From positions 120,887 through 184,886 of the forward strand of contig JBARUK010000064.1 in NCBI GenBank assembly GCA_049645705.1: a stretch of 64,000 nucleotides of DNA, written 5' to 3'. Position 1 is the first letter of the stretch. Each line of letters opens with the position of its first letter. The translations under genes and the position numbers were made by a program. The notes beneath the pieces are model-generated. The model searched no databases and had not been told where the DNA came from. It was given only the letters and a program-made list of their open reading frames with translations. Source of the stretch: JBGNFV01 sp049645705. GTDB taxonomy: Bacteria; Bacteroidota; Bacteroidia; Cytophagales; Cyclobacteriaceae. Positions 1 through 9,193 of the stretch are shown here, in pieces.

Positions 1-1
1 G

Positions 2-343
2 CCACAGATTAAGATGCTACAGCAGGCTGATGTTATGATTGCGGCTCCAGGTCTTAACTCTATAAAAGAGTGCATCTATTACGGTGTACCGATGGTATTG
101 TTTGCCTATAACCCTTATTGGGATCATAATGGTAACGCTGCACGGGTGAAGTTTCACAACCTAGGTGTAGTCGGTAATATCTATAAAGATTCTGCAAGTG
201 ATCTTGCTAAGCATGTAGACGAGGCGATAACAAATTCACATATACGTAGCAACCTTAACAAAATGCAGGAAATATTCCGAGACCAAAATCAGCCTGGCTT
301 CCGTAAGTCTGCCATAAGTAAGGTGCAGGATATGATCGGTTAG
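2..343 (+). CDS. Glycosyltransferase, C-terminal part (5' end outside window)
   Basis: The reading frame is open to the left edge (P-Q-I-K precede the first Met at 14), so only the last ~113 residues are present. The stretch PGLNSIKECIYYGVPMV resembles the sugar-nucleotide-binding signature of GT1/MurG-like glycosyltransferases (Gly/Pro-x-x-Ser-x-x-Glu-x-x-x-x-Gly-Val-Pro). It is followed by the helical C-terminus usual for such enzymes. Such proteins transfer a sugar from a nucleotide sugar to a lipid or small-molecule acceptor. The acceptor cannot be told from this fragment. It lies 59 bp upstream of a peptide exporter on the same strand, so glycosylation of the exported product is possible but unproven. 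Confidence 0.7.
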   Translation, partial: PQIKMLQQADVMIAAPGLNSIKECIYYGVPMVLFAYNPYWDHNGNAARVKFHNLGVVGNIYKDSASDLAKHVDEAITNSHIRSNLNKMQEIFRDQNQPGFRKSAISKVQDMIG

Positions 344-402
344 CAAGACGCAGATTATTTTACCTATTAAAAATTACTAATTACGACACCAGTCGATTAC
401 AG

Positions 403-2061
403 ATGGAGATTCTAAAAATCCTTCAAAAAAAATCCGGTAAGTTCTATTTCTTCATGATCCTTTTTGGCATAAGTAATGGTTTGTGGAATTTTGGCTTGTT
501 AAGTATAATAAATGCTACTATTAGCGACACGGCCCTACCCATTATCGGCACTGGGTACAGGTGGCAATTGTTCCTGATATTGGCTTTCATCTCACTAATT
601 TTCAATAAGCAGTTTCAGAACTTCATGATCAGGCTAACCAATGACCTGTCTTATGACATAGGGCTGTCTGTAATTAATAAATTAAGATTCGCTTCTTATA
701 GTGATTACGAGGATCTGGGAAAAGAAAAAGTATACACCGCTCTTGAAGATGCTCAACAGATAAGCACAGTACCCCGTACATTTATCGAGTCCTTTCAATC
801 ACTGATAACCGTGTTGTGTTGTTTCCTGTATCTGCTTTGGGTATCTCCAATAGGAGCAGGGGTTCTTATCATGGTGACTCTTTTGATTATAGCATTTTTC
901 ATATATAGGAATAAAAAGATTGAAGCTGATTTTAATCAGGTAAGAGACCTGCAAAACAATTACTTTACCTACGTAAATGATCTGCTCTTGGGCTTCAGAG
1001 AGATTAAAATGGGTACAGTAAGAAATGACAACCTTTATAATAAGTTTATAGATAAAAACCGCTCGAAAACACGGGATTTGGTAACAAAGAACCAAATTAA
1101 ATATGTAAATAATAACCTGGTCGGCAGTTACAGCCTGTACCTGATCATTGGAATGATCCTGTTTATTTTACCAGTGCTATATGATATAGAACAAGCGCAG
1201 TTATCAACGTTTATAGTTACCGTATTATACGCAATGGGGTCTATTGCTATGCTTATAAACCTCTTACCAGTCTATACCCGGGTGAAAATAGCCGTAGAGC
1301 GTCTGAATAAATTTGAAGAGATACTACAGTCAATTCTCACAGGTAAGATAAAACATGGCATACCTATAAGAGAGGCCGAAGAACAATTCGAAAGCCTTAG
1401 GCTTGAGGAGGTTACCTATCAATACTATGATGATTATGGCAGGCCGGGATTTAAACTGGGGCCAATAAGTCTGGAGATAAAAAACGGCGAAATTCTTTTT
1501 ATTCGTGGAGGTAACGGAAGTGGCAAAAGTACACTTATGAATCTGTTAACCGGGCTATACGTGCCTACCGGTGGGAATATCTACCTGAATGATACCAAAA
1601 TAGACAATGAAAATACTCCCTGGTATCGTGACCGTATCTCCGCCATCTTCACTGACTCATACCTGTTTAACGAGAACTACGATGGTTTCGATTTAACGCT
1701 TTTAGATAGTGATTATAAAGAATATCTGCAGATTATGCACCTGGCAGACCACATTAAGGTGAACACCGATCGTGACCGCATAGAAAAGAGATTATCTAAA
1801 GGACAGAGTAAACGTTTGGCCATGCTTTATCTGCAAATGGAACAGCGGGATATTTGCATTCTCGATGAATGGGCAGCCGAGCAAGATCCGGAGTTCAAAG
1901 AATATTTCTATCAAAAGCTGATCGGGTACTTCAAAGACAAAGGTAAAACCATGATTCTGATCACCCATGATGATCAATATTTTTCATGCGCTGAAAGGAT
2001 CATAAAACTGAATAATGGGCAAATTCAATTTCAAAAGATTTTAGCTGAGGAATCAAACTAA
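403..2061 (+). CDS. Cyclic-peptide export ABC transporter (PvdE/SyrD-like), membrane plus ATPase half-transporter
   Basis: A 552-residue half-transporter. The N-terminal half (about 15-300) has some six hydrophobic segments. The C-terminal half is an ABC ATPase with Walker A GGNGSGKST (about 370), a signature variant LSKGQ (about 463), Walker B ICILDEWAAEQDP (about 485) and H-loop LITHDD (about 519). The Asp-Glu-Trp-Ala-Ala-x-Gln-Asp-Pro form of Walker B is typical of the cyclic-peptide/siderophore exporter family (PvdE, SyrD, YojI). These proteins move non-ribosomal peptides or their precursors across the inner membrane as homodimers. A second homologue lies at the end of the NRPS array (9194-10843). 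The substrate is inferred from context, and this copy is on the opposite strand from the NRPS genes, so its link to them is less certain. Confidence 0.85.
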   Translation: MEILKILQKKSGKFYFFMILFGISNGLWNFGLLSIINATISDTALPIIGTGYRWQLFLILAFISLIFNKQFQNFMIRLTNDLSYDIGLSVINKLRFASYSDYEDLGKEKVYTALEDAQQISTVPRTFIESFQSLITVLCCFLYLLWVSPIGAGVLIMVTLLIIAFFIYRNKKIEADFNQVRDLQNNYFTYVNDLLLGFREIKMGTVRNDNLYNKFIDKNRSKTRDLVTKNQIKYVNNNLVGSYSLYLIIGMILFILPVLYDIEQAQLSTFIVTVLYAMGSIAMLINLLPVYTRVKIAVERLNKFEEILQSILTGKIKHGIPIREAEEQFESLRLEEVTYQYYDDYGRPGFKLGPISLEIKNGEILFIRGGNGSGKSTLMNLLTGLYVPTGGNIYLNDTKIDNENTPWYRDRISAIFTDSYLFNENYDGFDLTLLDSDYKEYLQIMHLADHIKVNTDRDRIEKRLSKGQSKRLAMLYLQMEQRDICILDEWAAEQDPEFKEYFYQKLIGYFKDKGKTMILITHDDQYFSCAERIIKLNNGQIQFQKILAEESN

Positions 2062-2503
2062 AATGATCTATCCAGTGATAAAATTTCACAACTGAGCATC
2101 TCATAGGACAGAATTTATAGATCATCGGCTATGCATAATAACTTACCAGAGTACTGTCTCCTATTAAACTTTCTTTATAAAGTATAATCTTGATTATAAA
2201 TGGTATAAATCTTACCTATAGAGGTTATCACGAATATACTGCCATAAGTAGTATCGATGCGGAATATCTAAGTAAAGCGTTTTTTCAAAATGGATCTATC
2301 CTACTTCTAACTATAACTTTTCATAGTAATTCACTTGTATATACATTAGTTTAATCTGTAGATTTGAGATGTACTGATATAATAATATTATTACTTCTAT
2401 TATGAACATTAAATAACCCATTATAAAATTTTTTTTTCGTTTCTTCACTCCGTAGTTTTACTGTACGAAAGCCCGGAAAAATAAGGGCAACTATCTATGT
2501 ATT
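2062..2503. other. Intergenic region between exporter and receptor
   Basis: About 440 bp of AT-rich DNA without a credible gene. A 9-bp inverted repeat (atgatctat at 2063-2071, atagatcat at 2117-2125) starts directly after the exporter stop, but it has a 45-nt spacer and no T-run, so it is not a clear terminator. A 14-bp AT-only palindrome lies at about 2379-2392. The promoter for the receptor is presumably here, but I could not place a convincing Bacteroidota -7/-33 pair. Confidence 0.4.
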
Positions 2504-4873
2504 TTGATTATGAGAAGATTTATCAGACAACTATTTTTAGTATTTAGCCTTATATCTGCTTATTTTCCTGTAGTTGCTCAGGATTTGGTTCAGAATATAC
2601 GGGGTGAAGTCCGGGATACAGATTCCAATACTCCTCTGGTGGGAGTGAATGTAGTCATTCAGGGATCAGATCCGCTTATTGGGGGAGTAACTGATTTGGA
2701 TGGTAAGTTTAGGATTGAGAATGTACCTATAGGTATCTATGACCTTTTAGTTACCTATATAGGTTATGAAAACGTTGTGATTCCTAACGTAAAAGTGACT
2801 ACGGGAAAAGAAGTTGTTCTTCCTATAAAAATCACAGAATCACTTACGGTTATGGACGAAGTGGTTGTAGAAGGGGACAACAGTAACAGCAGAGTTCCCA
2901 ATAATGAATTTTCTACAGTAAGTAGCCTTTCTTTCTCAATGGAGGAGTCGAGTAAATATGCAGGCACTTATAATGATCCCTCCCGTATGGTTACTACTTT
3001 TGCCGGAGTAGTCGGAGGTGGCGGTACCGATGATGTTGAGAACGAAATTATCATCAGAGGTAACTCTCCCCGTAACCTGCTTTGGCGTGTAGAGGGTATA
3101 GAAGTGCCCAGTCCTAATCACTTTACTGACCAGGGAGCGTCCAGCGGTTCCATCAGTATTCTCAGTAGTAATATGCTTGCGACGTCAGACTTTTTCACAA
3201 GTGCTTTTCCTGCAGAATATGGTAATGCCCTGTCAGGAGTGTTTGATATTAAGCTCCGCCCGGGTAATAATGAGAAGAGAGAGTATGCTTTCAGGGTTGG
3301 TGTACTTGGATTAGATGCTTCATTGGAAGGGCCTTTTAAGACAGATAGTGATGCATCCTATCTAGTAAATTACCGCTATAGTACGCTTTCATTACTAAAT
3401 GAAATTGGCATAGAACTGGTCGATAATTCATTGCCCGTGTTTCAGGATCTTGCCTTTAATATTGTTCTGCCAACTTCACGAGCAGGAGAGTTCAGTTTAT
3501 TTGGTTTTGGAGGTCTGAGTAAGGAGGAAGAGTTTGACGAGATCACTATTTCAGGTATGGAAGTTCGATCACAGGAAGAAGATTTTACATCGGATCTCGG
3601 TGTAATAGGCCTACGTCATAACTATTCTTTCAGCAATAAGACATATCTGGAAACCGTAGCCTCTTACTCAGCACAGCAAATCACGTTTAAACGTGATGCC
3701 ATAATCAATTCTAATCTGGATTTTAGAACAGTTAATAACGAAGACTACAAGAATTACGCAGGTAGGCTGTCTGTACTTTTAAACCATAAATTTAATGCGA
3801 AGCATCTTATTCGGACCGGCTTGATTTATAGTCGGTTAGATTATGATCTTCTTTCACAGGGATTTAACCGTCAGGAAGAGGAACTTGAGGACGAGGTAAA
3901 TAGCGCGGGTAGTACAGACGTACTGCAAAGCTATTTAGCTTGGAAATTCAGGATCAATGATCGTTTTGTATTGAATTCAGGCCTACATTCCATGTATTTT
4001 AGATTAAACGACCAAGTGACACTTGAGCCAAGAGCTGGTCTTAATTATCAAATAAATAACAGGCAGTTCCTTAGTGCCGGAGTGGGTCTGCATAGTAGGC
4101 GCGAAAGCCTTTCGACCTATCTGTCCGGTCCGGAAATCACTTCGGGAAGTGGAGAGACGATCAATCAGAATGTGGCTATGTCTAAGGCTATTCACTATGT
4201 TCTTGGCTATGATAATTACCTGTCAGACGTTTTACACTTCAAGATTGAAGCTTACTACCAGGATCTGTATGATGTGCCGGTAGTAGAAAATTCGTTCTTT
4301 AGTATCATAAACACCAGGCAGGGTTTTACGTCTTTTGCACTTGTGAACGAAGGCACAGGTGAAAATTATGGGCTTGAAATGACGCTCGAGCGATCACTAA
4401 ATAATGGCTACTATTATAACACAAACCTGTCTCTCTATAAATCCAGGTACACGGGTGGAGATGGTATAGAACGAAACTCCGTATTTGACGGAAATTATAT
4501 TTTTAATGTGCTGGGGGGTAAAGATTTCAATATTTCTACAGACAAGGTTCTTAATGTAAATTTAAGAGGAATATTTGCTGGTGGTCAGCGCTTCATTCCG
4601 ATTTTAGTCAATGAGTCTAACGAAAACAATTTTGAGATCAGGGATTTCGATCGTGCATTTGAAGAACGTCTGCCAGATTATTTCCGCACAGACTTCCAGG
4701 TAAGCTATACCGTAAATAACCCTAAAAACACCTGGCAATTGCGGTTAGATGTACAAAATGTAACTAACCGTGAAAATGTCAGGGAAATAAACTGGTCACC
4801 TTTTTTACAGGATGAAGAATACACTCGCCGTGGACAAATAATCCCAGTATTGAGCGTTCAGGTTAAGTTTTAA
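2504..4873 (+). CDS. TonB-dependent outer-membrane receptor with carboxypeptidase-regulatory domain
   Basis: 789 residues. The signal peptide ends near VVAQ (about residue 26). It is followed by a carboxypeptidase-D-regulatory-like beta-sandwich (about 30-115), a plug domain (about 130-250, with the I-I-I-R-G-N-S-P-R-N stretch typical of the family) and a long beta-barrel to the C-terminus. The last residue is Phe, as usual for the barrel assembly signal. This family imports siderophores, oligosaccharides or other large ligands across the outer membrane using TonB energy. No SusD partner follows, which argues against glycan uptake. Next to a peptide exporter it could take up the NRPS product, but the ligand cannot be read from sequence. 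The start could be Met1 or Met3. Confidence 0.85.
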   Translation: MIMRRFIRQLFLVFSLISAYFPVVAQDLVQNIRGEVRDTDSNTPLVGVNVVIQGSDPLIGGVTDLDGKFRIENVPIGIYDLLVTYIGYENVVIPNVKVTTGKEVVLPIKITESLTVMDEVVVEGDNSNSRVPNNEFSTVSSLSFSMEESSKYAGTYNDPSRMVTTFAGVVGGGGTDDVENEIIIRGNSPRNLLWRVEGIEVPSPNHFTDQGASSGSISILSSNMLATSDFFTSAFPAEYGNALSGVFDIKLRPGNNEKREYAFRVGVLGLDASLEGPFKTDSDASYLVNYRYSTLSLLNEIGIELVDNSLPVFQDLAFNIVLPTSRAGEFSLFGFGGLSKEEEFDEITISGMEVRSQEEDFTSDLGVIGLRHNYSFSNKTYLETVASYSAQQITFKRDAIINSNLDFRTVNNEDYKNYAGRLSVLLNHKFNAKHLIRTGLIYSRLDYDLLSQGFNRQEEELEDEVNSAGSTDVLQSYLAWKFRINDRFVLNSGLHSMYFRLNDQVTLEPRAGLNYQINNRQFLSAGVGLHSRRESLSTYLSGPEITSGSGETINQNVAMSKAIHYVLGYDNYLSDVLHFKIEAYYQDLYDVPVVENSFFSIINTRQGFTSFALVNEGTGENYGLEMTLERSLNNGYYYNTNLSLYKSRYTGGDGIERNSVFDGNYIFNVLGGKDFNISTDKVLNVNLRGIFAGGQRFIPILVNESNENNFEIRDFDRAFEERLPDYFRTDFQVSYTVNNPKNTWQLRLDVQNVTNRENVREINWSPFLQDEEYTRRGQIIPVLSVQVKF

Positions 4874-5017
4874 CGAGCGGAATCCGTAGTCTTAGGTAGT
4901 GAAAGCAAAACGCTTGCACAATAAACTCTGTTTTAAATTTTCTTCATGAAAGGCCGTTTTTTAAAGAAATATTTGGTACAAGTTTTACCAAAAAAAATGA
5001 TTCCTTAATTTTTCAGG

Positions 5018-5515
5018 ATGAAAAAGAGTCTTTTGGCGTTAATGCTATTGCTGTTTGTTTCTTATAGTGCGGTAGGGCAGAGTTACCTTGTGTTATACAA
5101 AAGTGGCACAGAAAAAAAGTTTGCTTTTCAGGAGGGGTCGGTCGTCAGAATTACTACTGATGATTCTGACATAACTTTCTATGCTTCCTTAGATAAAATT
5201 GAATCCGAATTTTTCCTTTCAGGTTTAGATACCATTTTTTTCAAGTCTATTAAAGCTATGTATCTTCCTGAGCCGCTCGAAGCCCCACGAGGGGCACAGC
5301 TTGTGGGAAGGATCATGACTATTGGCGGATTTGGCATTGTATTTATAGATATCGCTAATCAATTGATAATAGATGAGCCGTGGAAAACGAATAAAACCCT
5401 ATGGACTGTAGGGCTGAGTGCCGGATCAATCGGATTACTTCCAAGGATCATAAAACGAAAGAAAAGAAAGGTAAAAGGCAAATGGAAGTTACAGAAACGA
5501 GATGACCTAATATAG
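5018..5515 (+). CDS. Small exported/membrane protein of unknown function
   Basis: 165 residues, not a family I recognise. It has a good N-terminal signal peptide (MKKSLLALMLLLFVSYSAVG, predicted cleavage before or after Gln21). An extracytoplasmic stretch of about 75 residues follows, then two moderately hydrophobic, glycine-rich segments (about 95-120 and 128-145). The C-terminus is strongly basic (I-K-R-K-K-R-K-V-K-G-K-W-K). It follows the TonB receptor on the same strand by 144 bp and could be co-transcribed with it. Codon use looks like the neighbours. Nothing visible allows a function to be proposed. Confidence 0.65.
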   Translation: MKKSLLALMLLLFVSYSAVGQSYLVLYKSGTEKKFAFQEGSVVRITTDDSDITFYASLDKIESEFFLSGLDTIFFKSIKAMYLPEPLEAPRGAQLVGRIMTIGGFGIVFIDIANQLIIDEPWKTNKTLWTVGLSAGSIGLLPRIIKRKKRKVKGKWKLQKRDDLI

Positions 5516-5823
5516 ATGGCTAGGGCTATTTCAGTGTGCGATAAAAGCTCCTGTCAGATTTTAATAGTGAGGGTAACACATGGAGTGCCTTGGACATTGA
5601 GTATAAGTGTGTCAAAAAACGCATAGTAATATAGGAAGAGTAAATAGTTTTCAAAACGTGGGTATTTATCAATCCTCAACTTGTTCGAGCTTGGCGAAGC
5701 TTAATCTTATCCGGAGTGAATTGGACCTGTTAATAAGTTTAGTTTTTAACTGAATAGCCCCAAAGGGGGGCTAGTAGCTTAGCGGCTAATAAAGGCTGTT
5801 CGATGCCTGGAAAGATAAATCAA

Positions 5824-5908
5824 ACTTCGTGCATGCGAAGTCGAACGCGACCCGGTATAAACTTCGCGTAGGTGGCAACCACGAGACCGAACGCGGCCCA
5901 GTACAACC
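5824..5908. repeat. Imperfect direct repeat with short hairpins
   Basis: Two roughly 24-nt copies (5839-5862 and 5884-5908) share the core CGAACGCG followed by a CCCxGTAxAA pattern. They are interleaved with two perfect short hairpins, acttcg/cgaagt (5824-5829/5836-5841) and gtgg/ccac (5872-5875/5879-5882). The patch is much richer in GC than its surroundings. It could be a decayed mobile-element end or a structured RNA remnant. No known RNA family was recognised. Confidence 0.35.
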
Positions 5909-6623
5909 CAGAAATAGTTATTATTCGGAATAAAAACCTACAGTTAATATTTTGACAAATAGTCCTTTACACCCTTATTTTGACGGCTGTGCTTAGTTAA
6001 GGGGGGTAATTTACAATATGAACCCGAAACAGGTACAGTCATACTAACATTCTGCCTATCTGTTGTAAGAGAGATAGTGTAGAGAATTGCTGAAGAAGGC
6101 CATAATGCTCTTGGTTACGCACTAAATATTATAAATTTGAGTGGATAATTTTTAGAGTTAAATAAGCTATTAGTTGAACTTGAATATATCCCCGAAGTCT
6201 GTTTGAAACCAAGTTGTAAAGGATACAGTCTTTATAACTTAGCACCCTAAGTCTTTGTTTTGTGTAATTAGTCTGGTTAAATACTATATTTTAAAAGGAA
6301 CAATTAGTATACTCTCCATTGTTCCTTTAAGTCAGAGACGTAATCCAATTCGTAACGATTCTTATTTTTATAGAGCTGGTCCCGATCATTGTAAAGCTTT
6401 TAAAAATGCAAGACTGGAAAACAAACACAGCTTGCAGGAATATGACCTCAACCAACAAGATCTTACTACAATTTCGTGTAAAAAATGATGAGCAGCCGCT
6501 ATTACAGCAGAATAAGAAAAATGAAATTATGATCAGGATAACCCCATAGAATAGGCTAAAAATTAGCTAAACACATGAAATCTTCCTCAAAATGGTTCGA
6601 GAAACGCACCATGTGGTTCACGT

Positions 6624-6655
6624 AGCCGATTCTCATATGAGGGTCGGCTTTTTTT
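6624..6655 (+). terminator. Rho-independent terminator-like hairpin
   Basis: Arms AGCCGA (6624-6629) and TCGGCT (6644-6649) enclose an inner palindrome CTCATATGAG (6632-6641). A run of T residues follows directly (6649-6655). On the plus strand this is a textbook intrinsic terminator. No intact gene lies directly upstream, so it probably terminated a gene now lost. Confidence 0.6.
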
Positions 6656-6680
6656 ATGTATTATTCTCTGCGGTTGCTAT

Positions 6681-6832
6681 GGTCGCCCTGCAAAAGGTCT
6701 CCGGCTACCTGCAGAATAGTTGGGCGTGCTACGTACCCTGAGGCGACCGGGTCGTGCTTTCGCTACAGGCTCCAGACCGCCCGGGCCTCCTCGTAGCTCA
6801 GACATGCCGCTTTATCCCTCACGGGGATAAAG
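6681..6832. repeat. GC-rich islet with inverted repeats
   Basis: A GC-rich stretch bounded by a 7-bp inverted repeat (ggtcgcc at 6681-6687, ggcgacc at 6742-6748). A perfect 9-bp stem follows, ctttatccc (6810-6818) and gggataaag (6824-6832), with a 5-nt loop. It looks like an intergenic repetitive (REP-like) element rather than coding DNA. Copy number elsewhere in the genome would decide. Confidence 0.3.
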
Positions 6833-7339
6833 GTATGACTAGCTGATATGTGGTTCCTGTTATGGTAAAGTCCTGCGTTCTTGGAACACGGTTCAGGCGA
6901 GGTTTTTCGTCATAAGGCCAATAAATTAGATAAGTACAAAAATACTTAAAAGCGTAAAAAGCATGATCACTGCGAAGCTTACGGAAGGATAGTCCTACTC
7001 AATACGGAGCAGCAAGGAAGCAAAGAATATAGGAATGAAAGTATTTGCTAGGGAGTAGGGCTATGGATAAAAGTACATATTTTTGAATTTCAATAGAAAT
7101 TTTTTTATGTCTGTAGGGCGTTTTACATAGTTCATCATCAGTGCTTTCACAACAATAGGTTAGGTGTCTGGGGGTTATCTCTAGCAAGATAGAATATGGG
7201 TCTGGCTATAAACGTAAACACGATCAGCGGCATCGTATTCTTCTTAAGCTGAATAGGTGGGTACAGCCTTGGCAGTTCCTCCTTCTGCTTTTCCCATATC
7301 TTTTAAATAATAGTTTGGCATAGGGGAGCTTAACACACT

Positions 7340-7945
7340 ATGGACCTTCAACATAAAACCGTGATCATCGAGGAGCTACCGTCATGGGCCTTGCCAGGCT
7401 TACCCTATCGAAAGAACTAGGCGCAAAGGTGATCGGTTATAGTTGGGCACTATAGAGAAAGATAATAAATGCACAGGCGGAACTGTCAGAAAGTGCTGAA
7501 GCCCGGTATCTGGATATGGTAAATCCTGACGCTATCGCGAAACTGCTTGATTCTCCGAACCAAGCACATGATGCTTTTATCCAAGCCGCGCGGTGCAGGT
7601 GAATTTAAAGCGATACTTTACTACCAGTGATTTCATCACGAATCCGGCCATAGGTACGATATTGGTGACAGTTGCTTCAATGCGGTATAGGGCCTTTGTA
7701 AGGATACTGAGGGTAGAGATAGCCCCATCCGTTTTAAAGTCATGCGGCCCGGGTTTATAGACAGCGGATTCTAGGACTATATAGAAAGAAGAACGCAAAA
7801 GCTTTTCGAGAAAAACCGATAGAAGATTGCCGTCGACCGCCTAGACGAGTCCGAGGGCAGGGCGTAAATGGCCACCGTCATTATGATGATCTCATTTTTC
7901 AACGGGCAGGTCATCATTGTGTGCGGCGGCCAGCTTCCGGAATGA
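7340..7945 (+). pseudogene. Short-chain dehydrogenase/reductase (SDR), broken by frameshifts, stops and an internal deletion
   Basis: Fragments of one SDR can be read in order but in different frames. From 7340 comes M-D-L-Q-H-K-T-V-I-I. After a shift the stretch ATVMGLARLTLSKELGAKVI appears, matching the Rossmann beta1-alphaB-beta2 region. Next is AELSESAEARYLDMVNPDAI, matching the beta3 acidic region, running to a stop near 7602. After a deletion that removes the Tyr-x-x-x-Lys active site comes L-R-V-E-I-A-P-S with C-G-P-G-L (the usual V-N-x-V-x-P-G segment). The E-E-R-K-S-F-like helix and the FSTGR-type C-terminal segment follow, with at least four in-frame stops. The loss of the catalytic core means it is not functional. 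It is clearly more GC-rich than its neighbours. Confidence 0.7.
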
Positions 7946-7949
7946 TTAC

Positions 7950-9128
7950 CTATAATTCATCAATAACATAATCTCTTCCAATCACGAATACTGATTCTTC
8001 ATCCAATATTTCTCCTGCTATCTTAAACATCACATTTCCACCGTGGTCATGCTGTCCTGCTATAGTAACGTTGGTAATTACCGTTATGTAAATGTCCTCT
8101 TCGGCAAAATAAATATAACGCGTATGAATTCCACCTATGTCTCCGGCATTCCAATAAAACCTATGCGGCCCCATATTGCCTGTCATCAGAGTAAATCCTC
8201 TGTATTCATTATTTATATCCCCATTTTCAATTTTTCCCGGCGTTTCAGCCATAGTGAATGAGGCATCAGATAATATTTTGCCGTTGTAGAGTTTTGAATG
8301 CCATGTATACATATCTTCTAAAGTACTAATAACGCTGCCGACTCCGTAGGTCTGGGTTGGGTGTATGGAGATAGCAGGTTGTATATTGCTCCCTTTCTTA
8401 TCGTATCCAGATACCATCGGATCTTTTGCCATCGGAGTCAGACTGCTATATGTATTATTCATTTTCAGCGATGAGAAGAAGTTATGATTCAGGTGGTGAG
8501 GATAACTTTCCTCCTCTAATTTTTCTACAATCGTTGCTAATAGGACGTAATCAGAGTTGCCGTATTTGTATGCTGTCCCTGGTTCAAAATCTAAGCTATC
8601 TTTTTTGAAATATTCAACCAATTCATGAGGTGTAAAGGTACTGTCAAGTTTCTCAGGCATGTGACCTTCCTTTTCAAAATAATTCTTAATTCCGCTCGTA
8701 TGGTCAAGTAATTGCTCAATGGTGATAGAGTTTCCAAATGGCAGATTTTCTATATATTTTCCTACTGTGTCTTTTAGCTGAACTTTACCCTGCTCTATTA
8801 ATTTCATGATACTTACCATAGTAAACTCTTTACTTACGGATCCAATAGGAAAGGTGGCGTCCAGGGCCATCGGAGTTTTAGACTTTAAGTCAGCTAATCC
8901 TATTGCTTTTTCATAGACAATATTTCCATGATCATAAACTCTGACCAACATGCCAGGCTCATCTGAATGATCAAATGGTGTGACAAACTGTTCTAAATTT
9001 TTGTCTTCAAAATTTACTGTCTCTTTCATTGCAGTTGAGTTATTACATGAGGAAAACATAAGGGAACAAACGACTATCGAACCTAAAAAGGCTGTATTGA
9101 TATTAAATAACTGATTACTCCAGTTCAT
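7950..9128 (-). CDS. S12-family serine hydrolase (beta-lactamase/PBP-like), probable lipoprotein
   Basis: 392 residues. The N-terminus has a hydrophobic segment ending in F-S-S-C (Cys28), a plausible though imperfect lipobox, so the protein is probably membrane-anchored outside the cytoplasm. Catalytic motifs of the class C beta-lactamase/S12 family are present: Ser97-Val-Ser-Lys100 (SxxK) and Tyr189-Gly-Asn191 (YxN). A His-rich stretch HDHGGN near the C-terminus could be the third motif. Relatives are DD-peptidases, D-amino-acid peptidases and esterases. It lies just past the terminator that ends the NRPS array, so its link to the pathway is uncertain. PBP-like enzymes can release NRPS chains, but those act in the cytoplasm. 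An extracytoplasmic role in maturation, self-protection or cell-wall work is more likely here. Confidence 0.8.
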   Translation of the reverse strand: MNWSNQLFNINTAFLGSIVVCSLMFSSCNNSTAMKETVNFEDKNLEQFVTPFDHSDEPGMLVRVYDHGNIVYEKAIGLADLKSKTPMALDATFPIGSVSKEFTMVSIMKLIEQGKVQLKDTVGKYIENLPFGNSITIEQLLDHTSGIKNYFEKEGHMPEKLDSTFTPHELVEYFKKDSLDFEPGTAYKYGNSDYVLLATIVEKLEEESYPHHLNHNFFSSLKMNNTYSSLTPMAKDPMVSGYDKKGSNIQPAISIHPTQTYGVGSVISTLEDMYTWHSKLYNGKILSDASFTMAETPGKIENGDINNEYRGFTLMTGNMGPHRFYWNAGDIGGIHTRYIYFAEEDIYITVITNVTIAGQHDHGGNVMFKIAGEILDEESVFVIGRDYVIDEL

Positions 9129-9143
9129 ATGCTTTTATTTTAC

Positions 9144-9185
9144 AAAAAAAAAGCTCAGCTAGCCTGTCATTGGCTGGCTGAGCTT
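9144..9185 (-). terminator. Strong intrinsic terminator at the end of the NRPS array
   Basis: Read on the minus strand, a 14-bp stem is formed by 9172-9185 and 9151-9164 with one G-U pair and a 7-nt loop. It is followed by nine T residues (complement of 9144-9152). It begins 8 bp after the exporter stop codon and the T-run ends about 15 nt before the hydrolase start codon. It should end most transcripts of the array. Confidence 0.85.
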
Positions 9186-9193
9186 GCGATACC

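Larger units (their letters stand above)
5516..7339. other. Long gap with no intact gene; decayed and structured DNA
   Basis: Some 1.8 kb with stops in all frames at short intervals. It contains a hairpin agcccc/ggggct (5756-5772), a repeat-rich patch (5824-5908), a terminator-like hairpin (6624-6655) and a GC-rich patch with inverted repeats (6681-6832). An open frame of 77 codons at 6255-6488 shows no recognisable domain and I do not call it a gene. The uneven base composition, with GC-rich islets in AT-rich DNA, suggests remnants of several inserted pieces. Confidence 0.5.

Noticed and set aside
6255..6488. 77-codon open frame in the left gap
   Set aside because: No recognisable domain, no signal peptide, poor context and low-complexity composition. 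It is more likely a chance frame in decayed DNA.
6560..6655. Possible group II intron domain V/VI ending in GTGGTTC followed by a hairpin
   Set aside because: The expected 5' arm pairs poorly and no reverse transcriptase remnant is visible upstream. The second hairpin with its T-run is explained better as a terminator.
7200..7340. Minus-strand reading of a short hydrophobic peptide (PLIVFTFIARPIFYLAR)
   Set aside because: Only about 45 codons, interrupted by stops, with no family recognised.
7577..7798. 73-codon minus-strand open frame
   Set aside because: It is the shadow of the plus-strand SDR pseudogene, whose homology explains the sequence.
7950..9128. S12 hydrolase as a PBP-type (SurE-like) release cyclase for the NRPS
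   Set aside because: The protein carries an export/lipoprotein signal and lies beyond a strong terminator. Release enzymes of that type act in the cytoplasm.
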